A stretch of DNA of 64,000 nucleotides from Eleusine coracana subsp. coracana (GCA_032690845.1 CM064424.1:31420228-31484227), one strand, 5' to 3'. Counted from the first letter of the stretch, positions 41,838-53,461 are shown. The notes: generated from the sequence alone by a model not told the origin. Numbers and translations: made by a program.

Positions 41838-42559
41838 TGATGAGGACATCACCATGCTGGATACGCGCATATCACGGCCTTCCCCAAGTTACAAGTCGTC
41901 ACCAACTCGGTCACCATGTTCGTCTCGGACATCCGACGTCCAAACGAGGTGTTCTTTGATGCGTTGGAAAGGGGACGACGACGCCATTGTTTTGGTTCTG
42001 GTCCTAGCTCTAGAAGGATCGTGAGTCATAATATGTGACCATGATAAGGTGTTGTGCCACCTATTTTGGGCCAACTTGGCCATGTACCGTGTCGGGCGTT
42101 AAGCCCATGTTGTGGGCGCCCCCCTGGTCGCCCCCAACCATAGGACGTCTTTGTTTCCTACATAAACTCAGTAGCCGCCGTCTTTTAGTTTCGGGTTTTG
42201 TTTAGTTCAGTTTTCTAGAGAGAAACTTGATCGAATTATTGTAACTGTGGCGACAAGTCCTTTTATAGTAATCCAGGGCCCCTGTTCTTGTTCTACACCT
42301 CTGTGGTGATTAGTCCTTTTGTGTTCAGAGTTTGAACCTTTTCTTGTGATTCGCTTCATCCATATTTGCAATTTCAGATTGCGTGTTTATCCTCTCTTGC
42401 TTGTGTTCTCGATTTCTCTTGCAGGAACAATCAAGTTGTGCTTGGTGTAACGGTTGCGGGGTTGGATCGTGTCTGATTCAAGCCGGGTCATCAACGCCGA
42501 GTTCCCCAAATTTGAGTTTATCCCCTTACCTCTCGGAAGATCAGGCCATATCTACATGA
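41838..42559 (+). mobile_element. Solo LTR-B2
   Basis: 722 bp, plus strand, TGATGAGGACATCACC...ATCTACATGA. TSD GTCAA is perfect (41833-41837 and 42560-42564). The last bases are CATGA instead of CATCA, a point change at the LTR end. It is inserted between the Copia-2 primer site and gag start. Confidence 0.9.
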
Positions 42560-42578
42560 GTCAACTAGTGATCAAACT

Positions 42579-42592
42579 GGCTCCGATACCAA
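42579..42592 (-). promoter_or_regulatory. Primer-binding site of Copia-2
   Basis: The minus strand reads TTGGTATCGGAGCC next to the LTR end. This matches the initiator-Met tRNA site TGGTATCAGAGCC with one difference (A to G). The minus-strand order LTR, primer site, gag confirms the orientation of Copia-2. Confidence 0.75.
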
Positions 42593-42593
42593 T

Positions 42594-44187
42594 TAAAGGA
42601 CCGATAAGGCGACCAGAGGGTGGATGAATGGGAGCCAATCAAAATTCTCCATGAGAACTTGGCCTATATCCCAAAAACAACCCAAGCCAACCTCTGAACC
42701 GATCACCAAGACTACACACACCAACGCGTGGTGTACTAGCCCTAGGAGTGATCAACCACATCAAAGAAACAAAGCGGAAACAACAAGGACTCGAATTAGT
42801 CAAGAGACTCACCAAAAACCAGACCATGCTGGACCACTATCGGCAGTGCTGATCAGGGCCATCAGCAGTGCTGATCTGACCCATCGGCAGTGCTGGTGCG
42901 GGGTACTGAGACCCACCGGCAGTGCCGGTCCTGGTCGTTGGCAGTGCGGATCAACCCCGACAGAACAAGAAAAAGTTTTGGGATAAAGCAAAAACTTGTT
43001 AAAAACCTAATTGAACAAACTCCAAATGATATGATTTTTGGACCAGTGAATCCTCAACACATCATGACCCTAATCCTAGAACACCAAAAAAGGAAAACTT
43101 GAGAAATCCTTCAAATTGAAGATGCTAGAGCTCTTGATTTGGTCATGAACCTATGTAGGATTGATCTAGCTTATCATAGCACGAAGTTCCCCATGAAATG
43201 CGCTCCAGCAAAAAGGAGATAAAAAATTCCCATGAAAATAGCTCCGAAAATAGGGAAAAAGAGAAATTCGGGATTTAGGGAGAGAGGAAGATCTTGAGCA
43301 CGAAAAAAAATCTCATGTCATGGAAACATGCTTACAAGATCCATAGATACAAGGCTAGGAAGCCACTTGAATGAAGTCCTAACACAAGGCTAATGGGGAG
43401 GGAGGCACCTCTTCCACTAGCCTTACCTCTCCTTATATAGGCCTAGGGTCCTGTCCACATGACCACTGTACCCTTGACCTACATAACACACCCACCTACC
43501 ACCGGTGGCATAATCGTCCATCTTTTGCTTCATCGCCCGAATGCCATTGCGCCCTTCACGGCTTTGCTTCGCCTCGAAGCAAGCTCCGTAATGATGCCAT
43601 GTGCACCACCAACCACCGCCACCGGTTTTGAGGCCCAAACCAGGAAACTGCCTCGCACGCTTCTCAAAGCGCGACTTCTCGATGTCGACATGTGTCACCT
43701 TATCCCGCAATCCTGACCACCGGCAAGTCTCTCCCAGTCCCTATCCATCGGGCCCCCTTGTCACTTGCACCGGCATCCGCTCGTCTTGACTTGGTCAACA
43801 TGCTGTCTTCATCACCATCACGGTTTTGAGGCTCAACCGCAAAACCGTCCGTGCTTCTTGCCTCTCTATGTGTATGGTGTGGATCACCCTTGACTCCACC
43901 CGGCATCCGGATCGTCCGGCCCCAAGTCCCCTACTTGTGCCCGATCCTCTCGCCGTTGACCGCCAAGTTAACTCCTGTGACCTACACATCATGAGACAAG
44001 CAAACACATTTCCCAACTCCTACAACTTCACCAATACTTCCACCAACTTTGGTTAGTCAAGATCATGACATGCACAAACTCATGCAATCCCAAGATTCTT
44101 GCATTTCAACTCAAACACAAGGTCCACTCAAGTCAATTACTCATCACATATATTACAAACCATGGCACATATCCATATGGTTTCTCA
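42594..44187 (-). repeat. Copia-2 5' LTR
   Basis: 1594 bp on the minus strand, from TGAGAAACCATATGG at 44187 to GGTCCTTTA at 42594. It is the same family as the Copia-1 LTR. The TATA box is on the minus strand at 43431-43443 (GGCCTATATAAGG), and the palindrome cluster lies at about 42838-42955. It lacks the 80-bp duplication of Copia-1. The outer flank is CAAAC; the partner TSD is lost with the missing 3' end. Confidence 0.88.
42838..42955. repeat. Palindrome cluster in the Copia-2 LTR
   Basis: Five or six diverged CGGCACTGCCG-type motifs, seen on the plus strand as CGGCAGTGCTG, CAGCAGTGCTG, CGGCAGTGCCG and similar. Confidence 0.7.
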
Positions 44188-45532
44188 CAAACCCGCACCA
44201 TCATCAACATTCTCCTGCTTGGGTCATCTAAGTTACCCAAATGATAATTAATTTCAATTGAAAATTAGTCAAGTTTATTATTATTCAATTTTTTAATCCC
44301 CTAAAGTATTGCACTAGCATGACGTACCCAAACTCAACCACCAAGTCCCAAACCAGGCGACAAGGATAGGATAAATCAAATACTAGTCAACCCTAACATG
44401 GGATAAAAATTTAGACCAGCATTCATGAAAAATAAACTAATTCTTAATAGGTGCAATATGGTCAAGGACACTTGCCTTGTTCTCCCGCTAGCTGCTGCTC
44501 GAACTCAAGATCTTGAAAATTCTGGAGCTGCTCGTCTTCGGACGGTCGCGCGGGCCAGGGAAGGCTGGAAGGCTATCGGCGGTGGAGGGAGGTGGCGGAG
44601 TTGGTTGAAGCTCGATGATGAGGGGGCTTCGGGGGTCGTGGGAATGAGGGGAAACGAGAGGAAGAAGCGGTGGGGAAGGGTGATGCCCAATGGGTCAATT
44701 TATAGGGGGAAGAAAGAGGGAAACGAGCGGGCGCGGCCTCGCCAAAAATCAATAGCCAACGGTGGCCATTGATGACCACTAGCGCACTCGGGTGCCTAAT
44801 AATGGCCACTAGGGCCTGGGAGAGGGGGAGGGGAAGCCGAGCGACGCGCATCGAGCTCGGTGGATTGGTTCGGGAGCCCGGGAGGCGAGGATCCAAAGCG
44901 GTGGTGGCGGTTACCGGTCGACAAAGAGAGGTTGGGGATGACGAGCAGGGTCCACTCATCAGTGGCTGAGGGGCATGGCCGGGGTGTTGCTAGGTTGTGC
45001 TAGCTGCATTGTTGTGCTGGGCCAGGCCGCTGTTGCGTGTGAGCTGGTCCAAGCGGGCGCGCTGGGCTGAGGGAAGGCGAGCTGGGCCATGCGGTTGGGA
45101 GAGGTTTTAGCCTACTTCGGGGTAGGTTGAGTGGGGAGAGCGGGGGGGGGGGGGGGTATCTCGGCCGCGGGGTGGGGGTAGGGGTTTTGGCCCAATTTGA
45201 AAAGAGAGAAAGGAGGGGAAAGGGAAAATGGGCCTCGACTGGGGTTGGTTTGGGCCGAAAGTGCCAGGTGAGTTTTCTTCCTCTTTTTCTTTTCTATTTT
45301 TTATTTTTAATTTCTATCTAAATCAAAAATGATTTCTACTCGAGTTTTTAAAATTCTTTTTCACACAATAAAATACCTAATGCAATATCTAATCCAGCAT
45401 GAGTGCAACATTACAAAAAATAAAATAATTTTAATTACTTAATTTGATAAATTAGAAAAAATAATCTTTGTAGCTATAGAAAAATGTTATAGATTTTGCT
45501 CTACCTTCTCCATTTGAAAAATAGGGTGTTAG
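44188..45532 (-). mobile_element. GC-rich LTR fragment of an unassigned element
   Basis: No ORF has recognisable protein homology. Read on the minus strand it starts near 45530 with AACACCCTATTTTTC, like many grass gypsy LTRs that begin TGTAACACCC. A TATA-like box CCCCTATAAATTG lies on the minus strand at about 44692-44706, followed by a pyrimidine-rich leader. The left end is cut by Copia-2. A 13-G run lies near 45146. The ORFs at 44425-44772 and 44573-44959 are GC-rich noise. Confidence 0.5.
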
Positions 45533-45559
45533 AGATTTTGCTCTACCTTCTCCATTTGA
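45491..45559. repeat. 27-bp direct repeat at an element junction
   Basis: The 27-mer beginning AGATTTTGCTCTACCTTCTC occurs at 45491-45517 and 45533-45559, 15 bp apart. It lies where the GC-rich LTR meets the degenerate CRM relative, and its second copy is read as part of the gag-like start. Confidence 0.85.
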
Positions 45560-47223
45560 GAACTGAGCACTCGTTGTGCTACAACACTCCTATGAACCTC
45601 ATTTGATGCCATTGACTCACCACCATCGCTATTGTAACCTGTCATTATTAGTAGCAAACAAGAAAACACACAAGAGTATATTTTTCTATCACTACTATGC
45701 AATCACAGTGGAAACTCTCAACAAGCAAGTGACAACAAATAACTGAGCTCATACAAGATTCTTAATTGCAAAACAAAGGATACCTTTGAGAGTGTGATCT
45801 GACGATTGAGAGGATCAAAAGTATGTGCCTGTTCAGAAGGATATATGTGGAGCTAGGTAGGCAAATTGTAGTGGCAAAGGCTGCAAGCAATTCTGAATAT
45901 TTTTCTCTTTTCCTGTCCTTTTTTTCTTTTGTAATGGGTGTGGCTTGTTCTTCTTATTTGTTTTTTCAGCACCACTTTTCCTTTTACTTCTTTTGTGATT
46001 TTTTTTTCTTTTGACACATAACTGCAGTAAGAGTTGCTAACTTTATAGCACAAAGGAAAAACTTGAACTTTCCTTTTTCCACTCTTTATGTAAGGAATAG
46101 ATGTACATGTAGAACTGAACCGACAATTCTCATGCAACAACGTGCAGCAACCTCTTGACTTAAGGAACAACGTGCAACAGAAAACATTCTAAGTTTTATT
46201 TGCACACAAAAAGTAGAAGGCTAGATGTTAAATTAATTTTTAGTGCACACAATTCCAGTAGTACTATTCTCTCAACGTGTGCAACAATCTGATTTTTTTT
46301 CTCTTGATTGTCTATGAGCAAGGACACACACGACTCAAACAAGACCAAAGAACAAGCACTAGACCAGCAATACAATGATCTTGTAGGGACTAAAATTCAG
46401 AGAAGCAAACTAAACTAAAAATTGCAGGGCACAAGGGGGGTGTAGGACAGCAGAAACATGATAAACAAATAATTTTGTAGGGCAATTTTCTGGACTCTAG
46501 GATTGAACAAAATAACAAGGATAAGGGTTCAATCCTAATGACTCGGGAACCAAATTTGCATGTATATGATAAATCTCACAAGTTAGGGTCTCACAAACAA
46601 TCAAATGATAAAACTGTTGTTAACAGAATAATCTAAGAAAAACTCAAACCCTAATGAAGAGACGACAGCTGTATATGAGGATCCTAGGGTCGTGCAAGAC
46701 CCCCTGGATGCAGCAACAAGTTGGCTCAACTCGATAGATGGCCCAAAGACCAATTACGGTATTGTAGCACCAGGACAGATTCTGGAAGTCAAATTGTTTC
46801 GAGGATTGCCAATAGCTTGGGACAAATTATAACACGGCACTAGATGGGTTAGAAAGTTCTTTTTGTTATCTTTCCAGGCATATATAGAACGTTCAAATCC
46901 GAGTCCGTATACATCCTGGGCATCTGTTTTAGTGCAGATTGGTCCTGGGCCCCGAAATAGACTCGAAGTCAGTTTTGATTGGGCCTTCACCTTGGCTTGG
47001 ACGTCCTTGCTGGCCCATCACGCCTCTAATCACATCCCTAGCTATCTCATCATCATCTCCATGGTTTATAACAATAATTAATTCATTAGGTAGCAATCTA
47101 TTCTCAAAACCACATAAACAAAATATTAGAAATGAGCTGACCTTTAAATTCAGGTGATGCGCATGAACTTTCATCTTAGTTGGAGAAGTGTTGTGTGTAT
47201 CCATATGTGTGATGTCCTCATCA
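45533..47223 (-). mobile_element. Degenerate relative of the CRM-like gypsy: gag start, leader and 5' LTR
   Basis: Similar in order and sequence style to the start of Gypsy-A. A short gag-like start (minus, about 45640, MTGYNSDGGESMAS) is followed by a leader with GGATATATGTGGAGCTAGG. The LTR part is alignable from about 46555 to the end GATGTCCTCATCA at 47223. Motifs shared with the CRM-like LTR include GGGTCTCACAAAC and CCTAGGGTCGTGCAAGACC. It is a separate, diverged subfamily and is truncated in gag. The inner LTR end could not be fixed. Confidence 0.7.
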
Positions 47224-47632
47224 GATCATAAAAGAAAGATGATCATATTTGCCAAAATGGATAATAACATATTTATTTCTATAGAAAAAATTGATGGTGA
47301 AAATGCAGGAACTCTGCTCAGATGTAGAAGAAAAGGTAGAGCAGAATCAGTCCATTTACATCAGCATCAAAATTCACAAAACTTCCATAAATAATACCCA
47401 GTTAGCTGAAAGTGCTTTTTCTCCAATGACGATGGTGAAGCATCATTTTAGGATTTGCGTAATTTGAATATGAAATAAAACCATAGGTAAAACAAACAGT
47501 TTCAAAATTTCAAGATTCAATTTTGCAGAGCAGCTAATTAAAATGAACTCGCAGAACAAAGTGTGAACTTTGAAATGCAGTCACTAAAGCTAAGGTTCAT
47601 CAACAACAAAATTTCATCTGCAATCCAGATTT
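47224..47632. other. AT-rich stretch without recognised features
   Basis: About 400 bp between the gypsy relative and the LINE 3' end. I see no ORF of note, no TSD and no repeat. Confidence 0.5.
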
Positions 47633-49225
47633 CTTTTTTCTCGAATATACAAGAGAGCTGCGTATCTTTGTATTAAGAAGAGAGAAAAACGGTCCCTTAC
47701 AAACACTGCCACCTCACTCCAGACCGAGCTGTGAGGGACTGTCAATACATGTTGTTGTGCTTAAAAGATAAAACAACTAAGGGTGAGACCTGACCCGAGA
47801 AGACTACACCTAGTTAACCAGTTAGCCCGATACTTCTTCATGACCCAGTCCTCTCAGAGAGCGAGCTCCTGTGAGGAACCATAGTTGCTGCTCATTATTT
47901 ATTCCCTAAGAATAGTTTGGATGTTGGTTTGGGATCCTCGAGGACATAAGTGTTCCTTTGTTTCCAAAGAATCCATGCACCTAGAATGACCAGAGTATCG
48001 AGGCCTTTTCTTTTAGCTTTCTCAGCTCTCTTCTTTGCTTTCCTCCACTATTCAGCAAACACGTCGTCGTCCTGTCTCGGTATGCTATTCACTAGACCCA
48101 CATGTTCTAGTACTTTGAACCAAAATTCCAATGAAAATACAAAATTAGTGAGAATGCGTTGCACGTTCTCATCTACTTGGTCACAAAATACACAGTTGGT
48201 AGGATGCGACAAACCTTTTCTTGCCAATCGGTCAGCAGTCGAACACCTATTGCGGATTGGGAGCCACAAGAAGACTTTGCATTTGGCTGGCACCTAGGCT
48301 TTCCATAGACGTCACCAAGGTTTAAAAGTAATTGCTCTATTATGAAAGGCTTGATAAGCAGATTTTGTGAAGAAGGTCCCTAAACTATCCCATTGTCAGG
48401 TAGGTCAATCTTGTTTAGTTGTGAATTCCACTTCCTGGAGAGCGTCCCAGAGATGAAAATACTCATCTAGGCCGATCAATGAGAGTCCCGCCTTAATGTT
48501 AGTCGGCCATTGCCGCCCCATGAACACTTGCTTCACTGTCGGTTGTTGTCAGACTTTGAGAGGTACTACTGTTACAACCTCTAGAGCAAGGTCCATCAGT
48601 CTGCACCCCAACAACCACTTGTTTGACCAAAATAAAACTTAATTACCTTGACCCACGTGAGAAGCCACAAATATGTCAAATAGGGCAGCTGCATTAGGGT
48701 GAACCCAAATATCAAGGCCCTTCCGTGGTCGCTCTAAATCTATTTTTTGAAACTAAAGCCATCGAATCTGAAGTGCCCAACTCATAATTTCTAAATTCAA
48801 GATCCCAAGTCCTCCTAGACCAAGTGAATGTTGTACCTTCTCCCATGACACAAGGCAAGAGCCGCTATTAACGTTATAACGGCCTTTCCAAAAAAATGCT
48901 CGCTGCAGTTTGTTTATAGTCTTAATGAACCACTTGGGTACCTTGATGGCCATTAGAATATTGATAGGAACAGCAGTTAGAACAAAACATACCCATGCAG
49001 TTCTTCCGGCCATAGTCATATTCTGAAATTTCTTGTCTGATATTGGAAGGCCGAGATAAGTACATGGGAACTCGGCTGTTGTACATGGCAGAGTTTGACC
49101 CACCAACTCCATTTGATTTTCTTCGCAGTGAATCTAAATGATGCAACTTTTCTGAAGATTCGTAAGCAACCCTGATGCTTCTCCGAACTGACCAAGAATA
49201 TCTGTCAGCGTTTAGATCACCGGCT
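47633..49225 (-). mobile_element. 5'-truncated LINE (non-LTR retrotransposon)
   Basis: Minus strand; the 3' end is at the left, where the minus strand ends GTATATTCGAGAAAAAAG with a short A tail. About 1.6 kb remains, from the middle of RT to the 3' UTR. Such truncation is typical of target-primed reverse transcription. I did not find a target-site duplication. Confidence 0.8.
47950..49225 (-). pseudogene. LINE reverse transcriptase, C-terminal half
   Basis: Right to left: TDILGQFGEASGLLTNLQKS, a stop, then 48753-49112 (119 codons: CTYLGLPISDKKF, WVCFVLTAVPINILMAIKVPKW, INKLQRAFFWKG, SWEKVQHSLGLGGLGILNLE). Next comes a frame-broken linker, then 48048-48293 with PAKCKVFLWLPIRNRCSTADRLARKGL and the zinc-like CVFCDQVDENVQRIL of the zf-RVT domain. 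The catalytic YADD part is missing. Confidence 0.85.
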
Positions 49226-49403
49226 AGTAGAATTTGTTCTTGGGGATGCGTGTTTCAAGTTCAGCGATGGCTATGCAAGTGGGCATGGAGATTATACTGG
49301 TTTGGGGAAGCCCCCACATCCAGTTATTGGGTTCGCTCGTGTTACTTGCACCAGAGGAGGAGTACAACGGTCATGGGAGAGGAGGGGTCCCCCAAGTCTC
49401 GGA
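49226..49403 (+). other. Unassigned stretch with a coding-like plus frame
   Basis: A frame without ATG reads VEFVLGDACFKFSDGYASGH and then DYTGLGKPPHPVIGF and onward, without a stop for about 58 codons. I do not recognise it. It could be chance or a fragment of a gene. Confidence 0.2.
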
Positions 49404-49439
49404 GTGTGAGTGTGTGTATGTGTGTGTGTGTGTGTGTTG
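49404..49439. repeat. (GT)n microsatellite
   Basis: GAGTGTGTGTATGTGTGTGTG and onward, about 16 GT units with one interruption. Confidence 0.95.
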
Positions 49440-49511
49440 TTCTTTCTTGCTTAGCCGCCTTTATGAAGAATAAAGACTCCCCTTTAATACTTCAAGGGGT
49501 GGGGCCTGCAT

Positions 49512-49512
<1 letters not shown>

Positions 49513-49545
<33 letters not shown>

Positions 49546-49556
49546 GAGGAGGAGGA
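49513..49556. repeat. (AG)n-(AGG)n microsatellite
   Basis: About 15 AG units followed by five AGG/GGA units. Confidence 0.95.
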
Positions 49557-50770
49557 AATCAGACCTATGCGTGCCGTCCTAGCTACGTGGAGTCGAGGGA
49601 GGTTTGGCGTCAGTCGTTGGTGTGGTTTTCAATCTTTGTGAGTCCTGCAACTCCGATCACTGCATCAGGTAACACTTTATCGAGGCGTGCCTCCATAATC
49701 CATCGCTGAGTTCACCCGCTGTGTCCCTGTGGCAGCCATGCTCCGCCAAAAAGGAGGGTGATGCAGCACAAGCAGCATCACATCATCTAAGCATTGTCTG
49801 ATCTACCCATCCCTCACGTCGTCCTTTATCGCCACTGTTGAGGGTGTCAGTGGATGGACGCAGCATGGTGTGCCTTGCTCCGCCTGACTACATCAACTAA
49901 GGCTGGTAATGATAATGTGAGCATGTATACAGAGAGATTTGACTTCATGATACTATAGATGCATGTTGGTGTGGCATTTATGGTGAGGCGCTTGGTAGTT
50001 ATTGACTGCCGCTCCATTCGACCCCCTTGTCAAGGGTCGAGTCATCGGGTTGTGCTCATCTGGGCCTGGTTGGAGTTGGAATCCGTCACATCTTGATAGA
50101 GCAATCAAGTTTCTTCACCCCGCCATTTTAGCCTGGTCAGTGGTTCGTTAGGTCATCCCGTCGTGGGGCCGGGACCCACTGATAGGAGGTGGTAGAAGCA
50201 GAACTTAATCAACGGCCCTGGTCCCACTTGTGTCATTGGAGTAATGTGTACCAGTGTGGTCATTACGACTGCCATCACGGAGCAATCGTTCTTATCCTGG
50301 ATCCGCTCGACCCCCTCTCGAGGGGTTGTGCGGGACGGAGTCCCTTGGGGCCAGCCCGCTTTGGTCAAGTCAGTCGAGGTCGACCCCCTCGGTAGGAGTC
50401 GAGTGGAACAGATGCCAGGGCCGAACCCTTTGGCGGGGGTCCAACAAGACGAGAGTCCAGACGCCCTTTCGATAGAAGTCGCGCAGAGCGGGTACGTGCT
50501 ATGTCATATGGTTCACGGAGTGCAAGTCTATCCACATGAGCCAACCTAAATCCGCGTAGGTCATGGTCCCTTAGGCCCATCAGAGGTCTCGGGGTTGTTG
50601 GTCAAGGTATCAGTTTAGGGGTTTAATCGGTGCCATATGGCACCTCTGGTTTTTAACCCAGGCAATAGCCCCTGAGCCCCCGAGCGAGTCGGAGAGTCGC
50701 TCGGGGGGTGTCGACATTGATATAGATGAGTAAAAGGGAAGTTGTTTTCTGGTTGCCCAGTTTTAGAGAG

Positions 50771-50990
50771 AGGTGCACATGAGTGCACCCGTCGGGTGTA
50801 GCCCCCGAGCCAGAGGGTGAGTTTGAAGAAACTCGTGCTTTGGCTTTGTTCAATCTGGGACGATTGGTTTGTTTTCCGGGCAGGGTGCACACGAGCGCAC
50901 CCACTGGGTGTAGCCCCTGAGCTAGAGAGCAAGTCCAAATGGACTCGCGCTTTGGCTTTATCCTTCTTAGACAATCACGGGAATACTATC
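50771..50990 (+). repeat. Imperfect tandem repeat, about 115 bp unit
   Basis: Two diverged units share GTGCACCCGTCGGGTGTAGC / GCGCACCCACTGGGTGTAGC, CCCCGAGCCAGAGGGTGAGT / CCCTGAGCTAGAGAGCAAGT, and ACTCGTGCTTTGGCTTTG / ACTCGCGCTTTGGCTTTA. Confidence 0.75.
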
Positions 50991-51265
50991 GCGCCTGAGT
51001 CCCTCGGGTTCTGTTACCCGGACAAGCCAGCTGGTCCTGGGTGCCATAGAGAGGCCTCCCACAGGACGTGTCGGGCGGATTTTGTCTGTGGCGCCCCCGT
51101 GACGGAGTGAATATTCTTTTCCTTAAATGGCAAGACACGATGCTACTAGGATGGTAGGTTTTTCTCTTCTCTTGGCGTGCGAGGTGCAGGGGCATCTATC
51201 TATCGGGCTTGATGTAGGCGTGCCGTGTGCTAGGGAGGATCCGAGGCTGTGGCCTAAGGTGGCGT

Positions 51266-51274
51266 GTATATTTA
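51266..51274 (+). promoter_or_regulatory. TATA-like box with pyrimidine-rich leader
   Basis: TATATTTAA is followed about 40 bp later by CTTTCTCATCCCTGCTC and TCTCTTTTTCCCCC. This resembles a plant core promoter with a Y patch. A plus-strand AATAAA lies about 780 bp downstream (52050-52055). Confidence 0.35.
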
Positions 51275-53220
51275 AGGCCATCTTAGGATAGTGCTTTCTC
51301 ATCCCTGCTCACGCCAAAGTCTCTTTTTCCCCCAAATTCAGTCACATCCTGCTTCACCCTTAGATTCAACGTTATTTGGCAAGCTCCTTGCGGAGAGCCC
51401 CGGTGCTGGCATGGCCGCCTGATGCCTATGCTTGCCAAGCAATAGGGACGACAGAGAGGGTGAAGATGATGACTTGAAGTTGCATAGCACGGTACTCCCC
51501 ATTGAGGGTTGTCATTGTGGAGTGGGGAGCGGTCCAATGTTTTGTGAAAACGCTGCTATCATGTCCAACATCCACAACAATGGTAGCAAGAGGAGGGGTT
51601 TGAGCCCTGTGATTCCCAACACTTGCGGACACTGGGTGAGAAGTAAGGGGCCCTCTTATGGAAGGCCTAGGTGGTTTCTCAGCCGCTTCCCTATGCGCCT
51701 TAGATGGCGTCAGTAAGGATGAGGGCAAGAAGAGACGCCGCACCGGTCCTCTTGTTCCTATGGGGACCTTAGTCCCCATGATCAGCAGCATTTGCATAAC
51801 TAGGGCGCAAGTAATCTGCTTGCTTCATTGGTCGGACGGATACCACACTCTCAAATGACGGCATCTTTCCCGTGACAACGAAGCATTGCAATTGCTTGAC
51901 CCTATGCGTGCCCGCCGAGGTGCGGGTACTGACTCTCTTATAGCGTGCCAGTTGGGTCGATTTTTATTTTTCTCTTTCTTGTACTTACAAGTCGTAAACA
52001 CTTGTTTGTAAGAGATTTTTTTATGGATTGACCCTTAGTAGTATTAATTAATAAAGAGATAGGTTGTGCAATCCCGTCATTGGATTTCTGGTGGCGATGC
52101 CGGTTCTCAAGTCACTGCTCGACGCAGTCAGACTAGTAGAGTAACTGTTTCAACTTGATCGTGTTCTCCTTCCGCGTCTCATTCGTGAGATGGAGGATAG
52201 AGCCGGGCCACATTTTTTGCCTCAATGGTTGAAACGTGGTGCTCATTGAGCTTTTATCAGGTTCGTTCGAGTGAAGCCCTCGATTCCTCGGGGTCCTAGT
52301 GAACCAGATGGTGGTTGGCTTCATAAATCCGTTTTTCTGACACGTCTGGTTACCACGACCATTCGATGGGTTACGGCGGCTAGCTACCTCTCTTTGGGGA
52401 GATACCAACAGACATGTTGGAAGGGGACTCAAACGCGACTCCGCGATGCCCTCGACCTTTGGGGGTCAAGGTGTTGGGCATTAGGTGTGCCCATTGCTTG
52501 CGCTCCTCGCTCTCGTTTCACGCACTAGGCGGCTGTCGAACCCTTTCGTGGGGCCAGCCTTAGAACCTCGGCGCTATTGGGCCATCGAGGCAGTTCTCAG
52601 CCTATTATCCCATCTTACATATGCCTGTCGATCCTAAGTCGAGTCGATCAAGTCACGGTCTGTCACGCCGCCGCCTGGGTCGATGTCGATCGGACCTAGT
52701 AGAGTCGATCGAGTCATTGCTGAAAGACATGGTCAGTTGAGATATGCCTCAATCATCCCGCTCCCTATTCGAGAATATAGGGAATTATGGGAGGATCCTG
52801 GGCATGGACAACAAAGGGTCTCGAATGGACGGGCCTATTTCCTTAATTTTGAAGGGAAACAAGTGCGGCGGGGGGCATCGATCAGTTTTGAAACATTTCC
52901 CCACTGCCCGATGTAGGGGTGGCATGCACGTGTGTCATGATGGTCCCGGGCGAACCACTATGTTGCTCCATCTTCCACCGACGTGCTGATCGCGGGTGCG
53001 CTTTCTCTGCTCGAGTAATGAGGCCCAAAAAATGCGGAGGCGCTTGAGGTTGTAGAAGTTACAGAGCCGTAGAATCGTGGGGGCGTGGAGCAGTGGGGTG
53101 ATGTGGAGTAACCATGTCCGCGTGCTTCGTGGGATGAGGAGTTAATAAAGAGGTTTACCTTTGGCGGATCGTGGGCAGGCTCCTGGGTTTGGCTCAGACC
53201 GTCTTCTCTTGGATGGTTCG

Positions 53221-53230
53221 CCTATTTAAC
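53221..53230 (+). promoter_or_regulatory. TATA-like box upstream of the antisense ORF
   Basis: CCTATTTAAC lies about 270 bp before the antisense ORF. A CT-rich leader (CTTTTCCTTCCTTTCGCTCT) follows it. Confidence 0.4.
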
Positions 53231-53461
53231 ACCGGGTGTCAGGGCCTTTTCCTTCCTTTCGCTCTTTTCACCTCTTTGCCTTCTTGCCTCCGCCACGACT
53301 TGGTAGTCTTGACCGCTTTTCTCCACTACATCCTTGTCTCCCTCGTGATGTCTGTATTCACCCATTCCATGATGATGAAGAGGGACTTGGATGGGCTTGC
53401 TGGTGTCGGGCTCCTGACCCCCGTCACCCGGACGATGGAGTGGATGGTACCGGGTGATTAA

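Larger units (their letters stand above)
49557..53200. other. GC-rich LTR/UTR-like region of the Tat element
   Basis: No protein-coding homology is recognised in 3.6 kb. The sequence has the look of grass Tat-lineage LTRs (AGCCCCCGAGC and TCGACCCCCTC motifs). I could not fix LTR ends or a TSD. Two plus-strand TATA boxes with pyrimidine-rich leaders (about 51266 and 53221) and one plus-strand poly(A)-signal-like AATAAA (52050) suggest plus-strand transcription units. It may be the 3' LTR and antisense promoter region of the minus-strand Tat element, or parts of two nested elements. Confidence 0.4.

Noticed and set aside
44425..44969. ORFs of 115 and 128 codons in GC-rich DNA
   Set aside because: They lie in an LTR with its own minus-strand TATA box; the compositions (Arg/Gly-rich or Pro/Ser-rich) are what GC-rich noncoding DNA gives on both strands.
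47633..49225. LINE target-site duplication
   Set aside because: I searched for the 3' flank (CTGCAATCCAGAT) beside the 5' end near 49225 and did not find a convincing match.
49175..49516. 113-codon plus-strand ORF as a host gene
   Set aside because: It runs through a GT microsatellite giving CVCVCVCV-type sequence, and its first part overlaps LINE RT on the other strand.
50189..51110. Clusters of 70-120-codon ORFs on both strands
   Set aside because: GC-rich LTR-like DNA with an imperfect tandem repeat; the readings are not supported by motifs or length.
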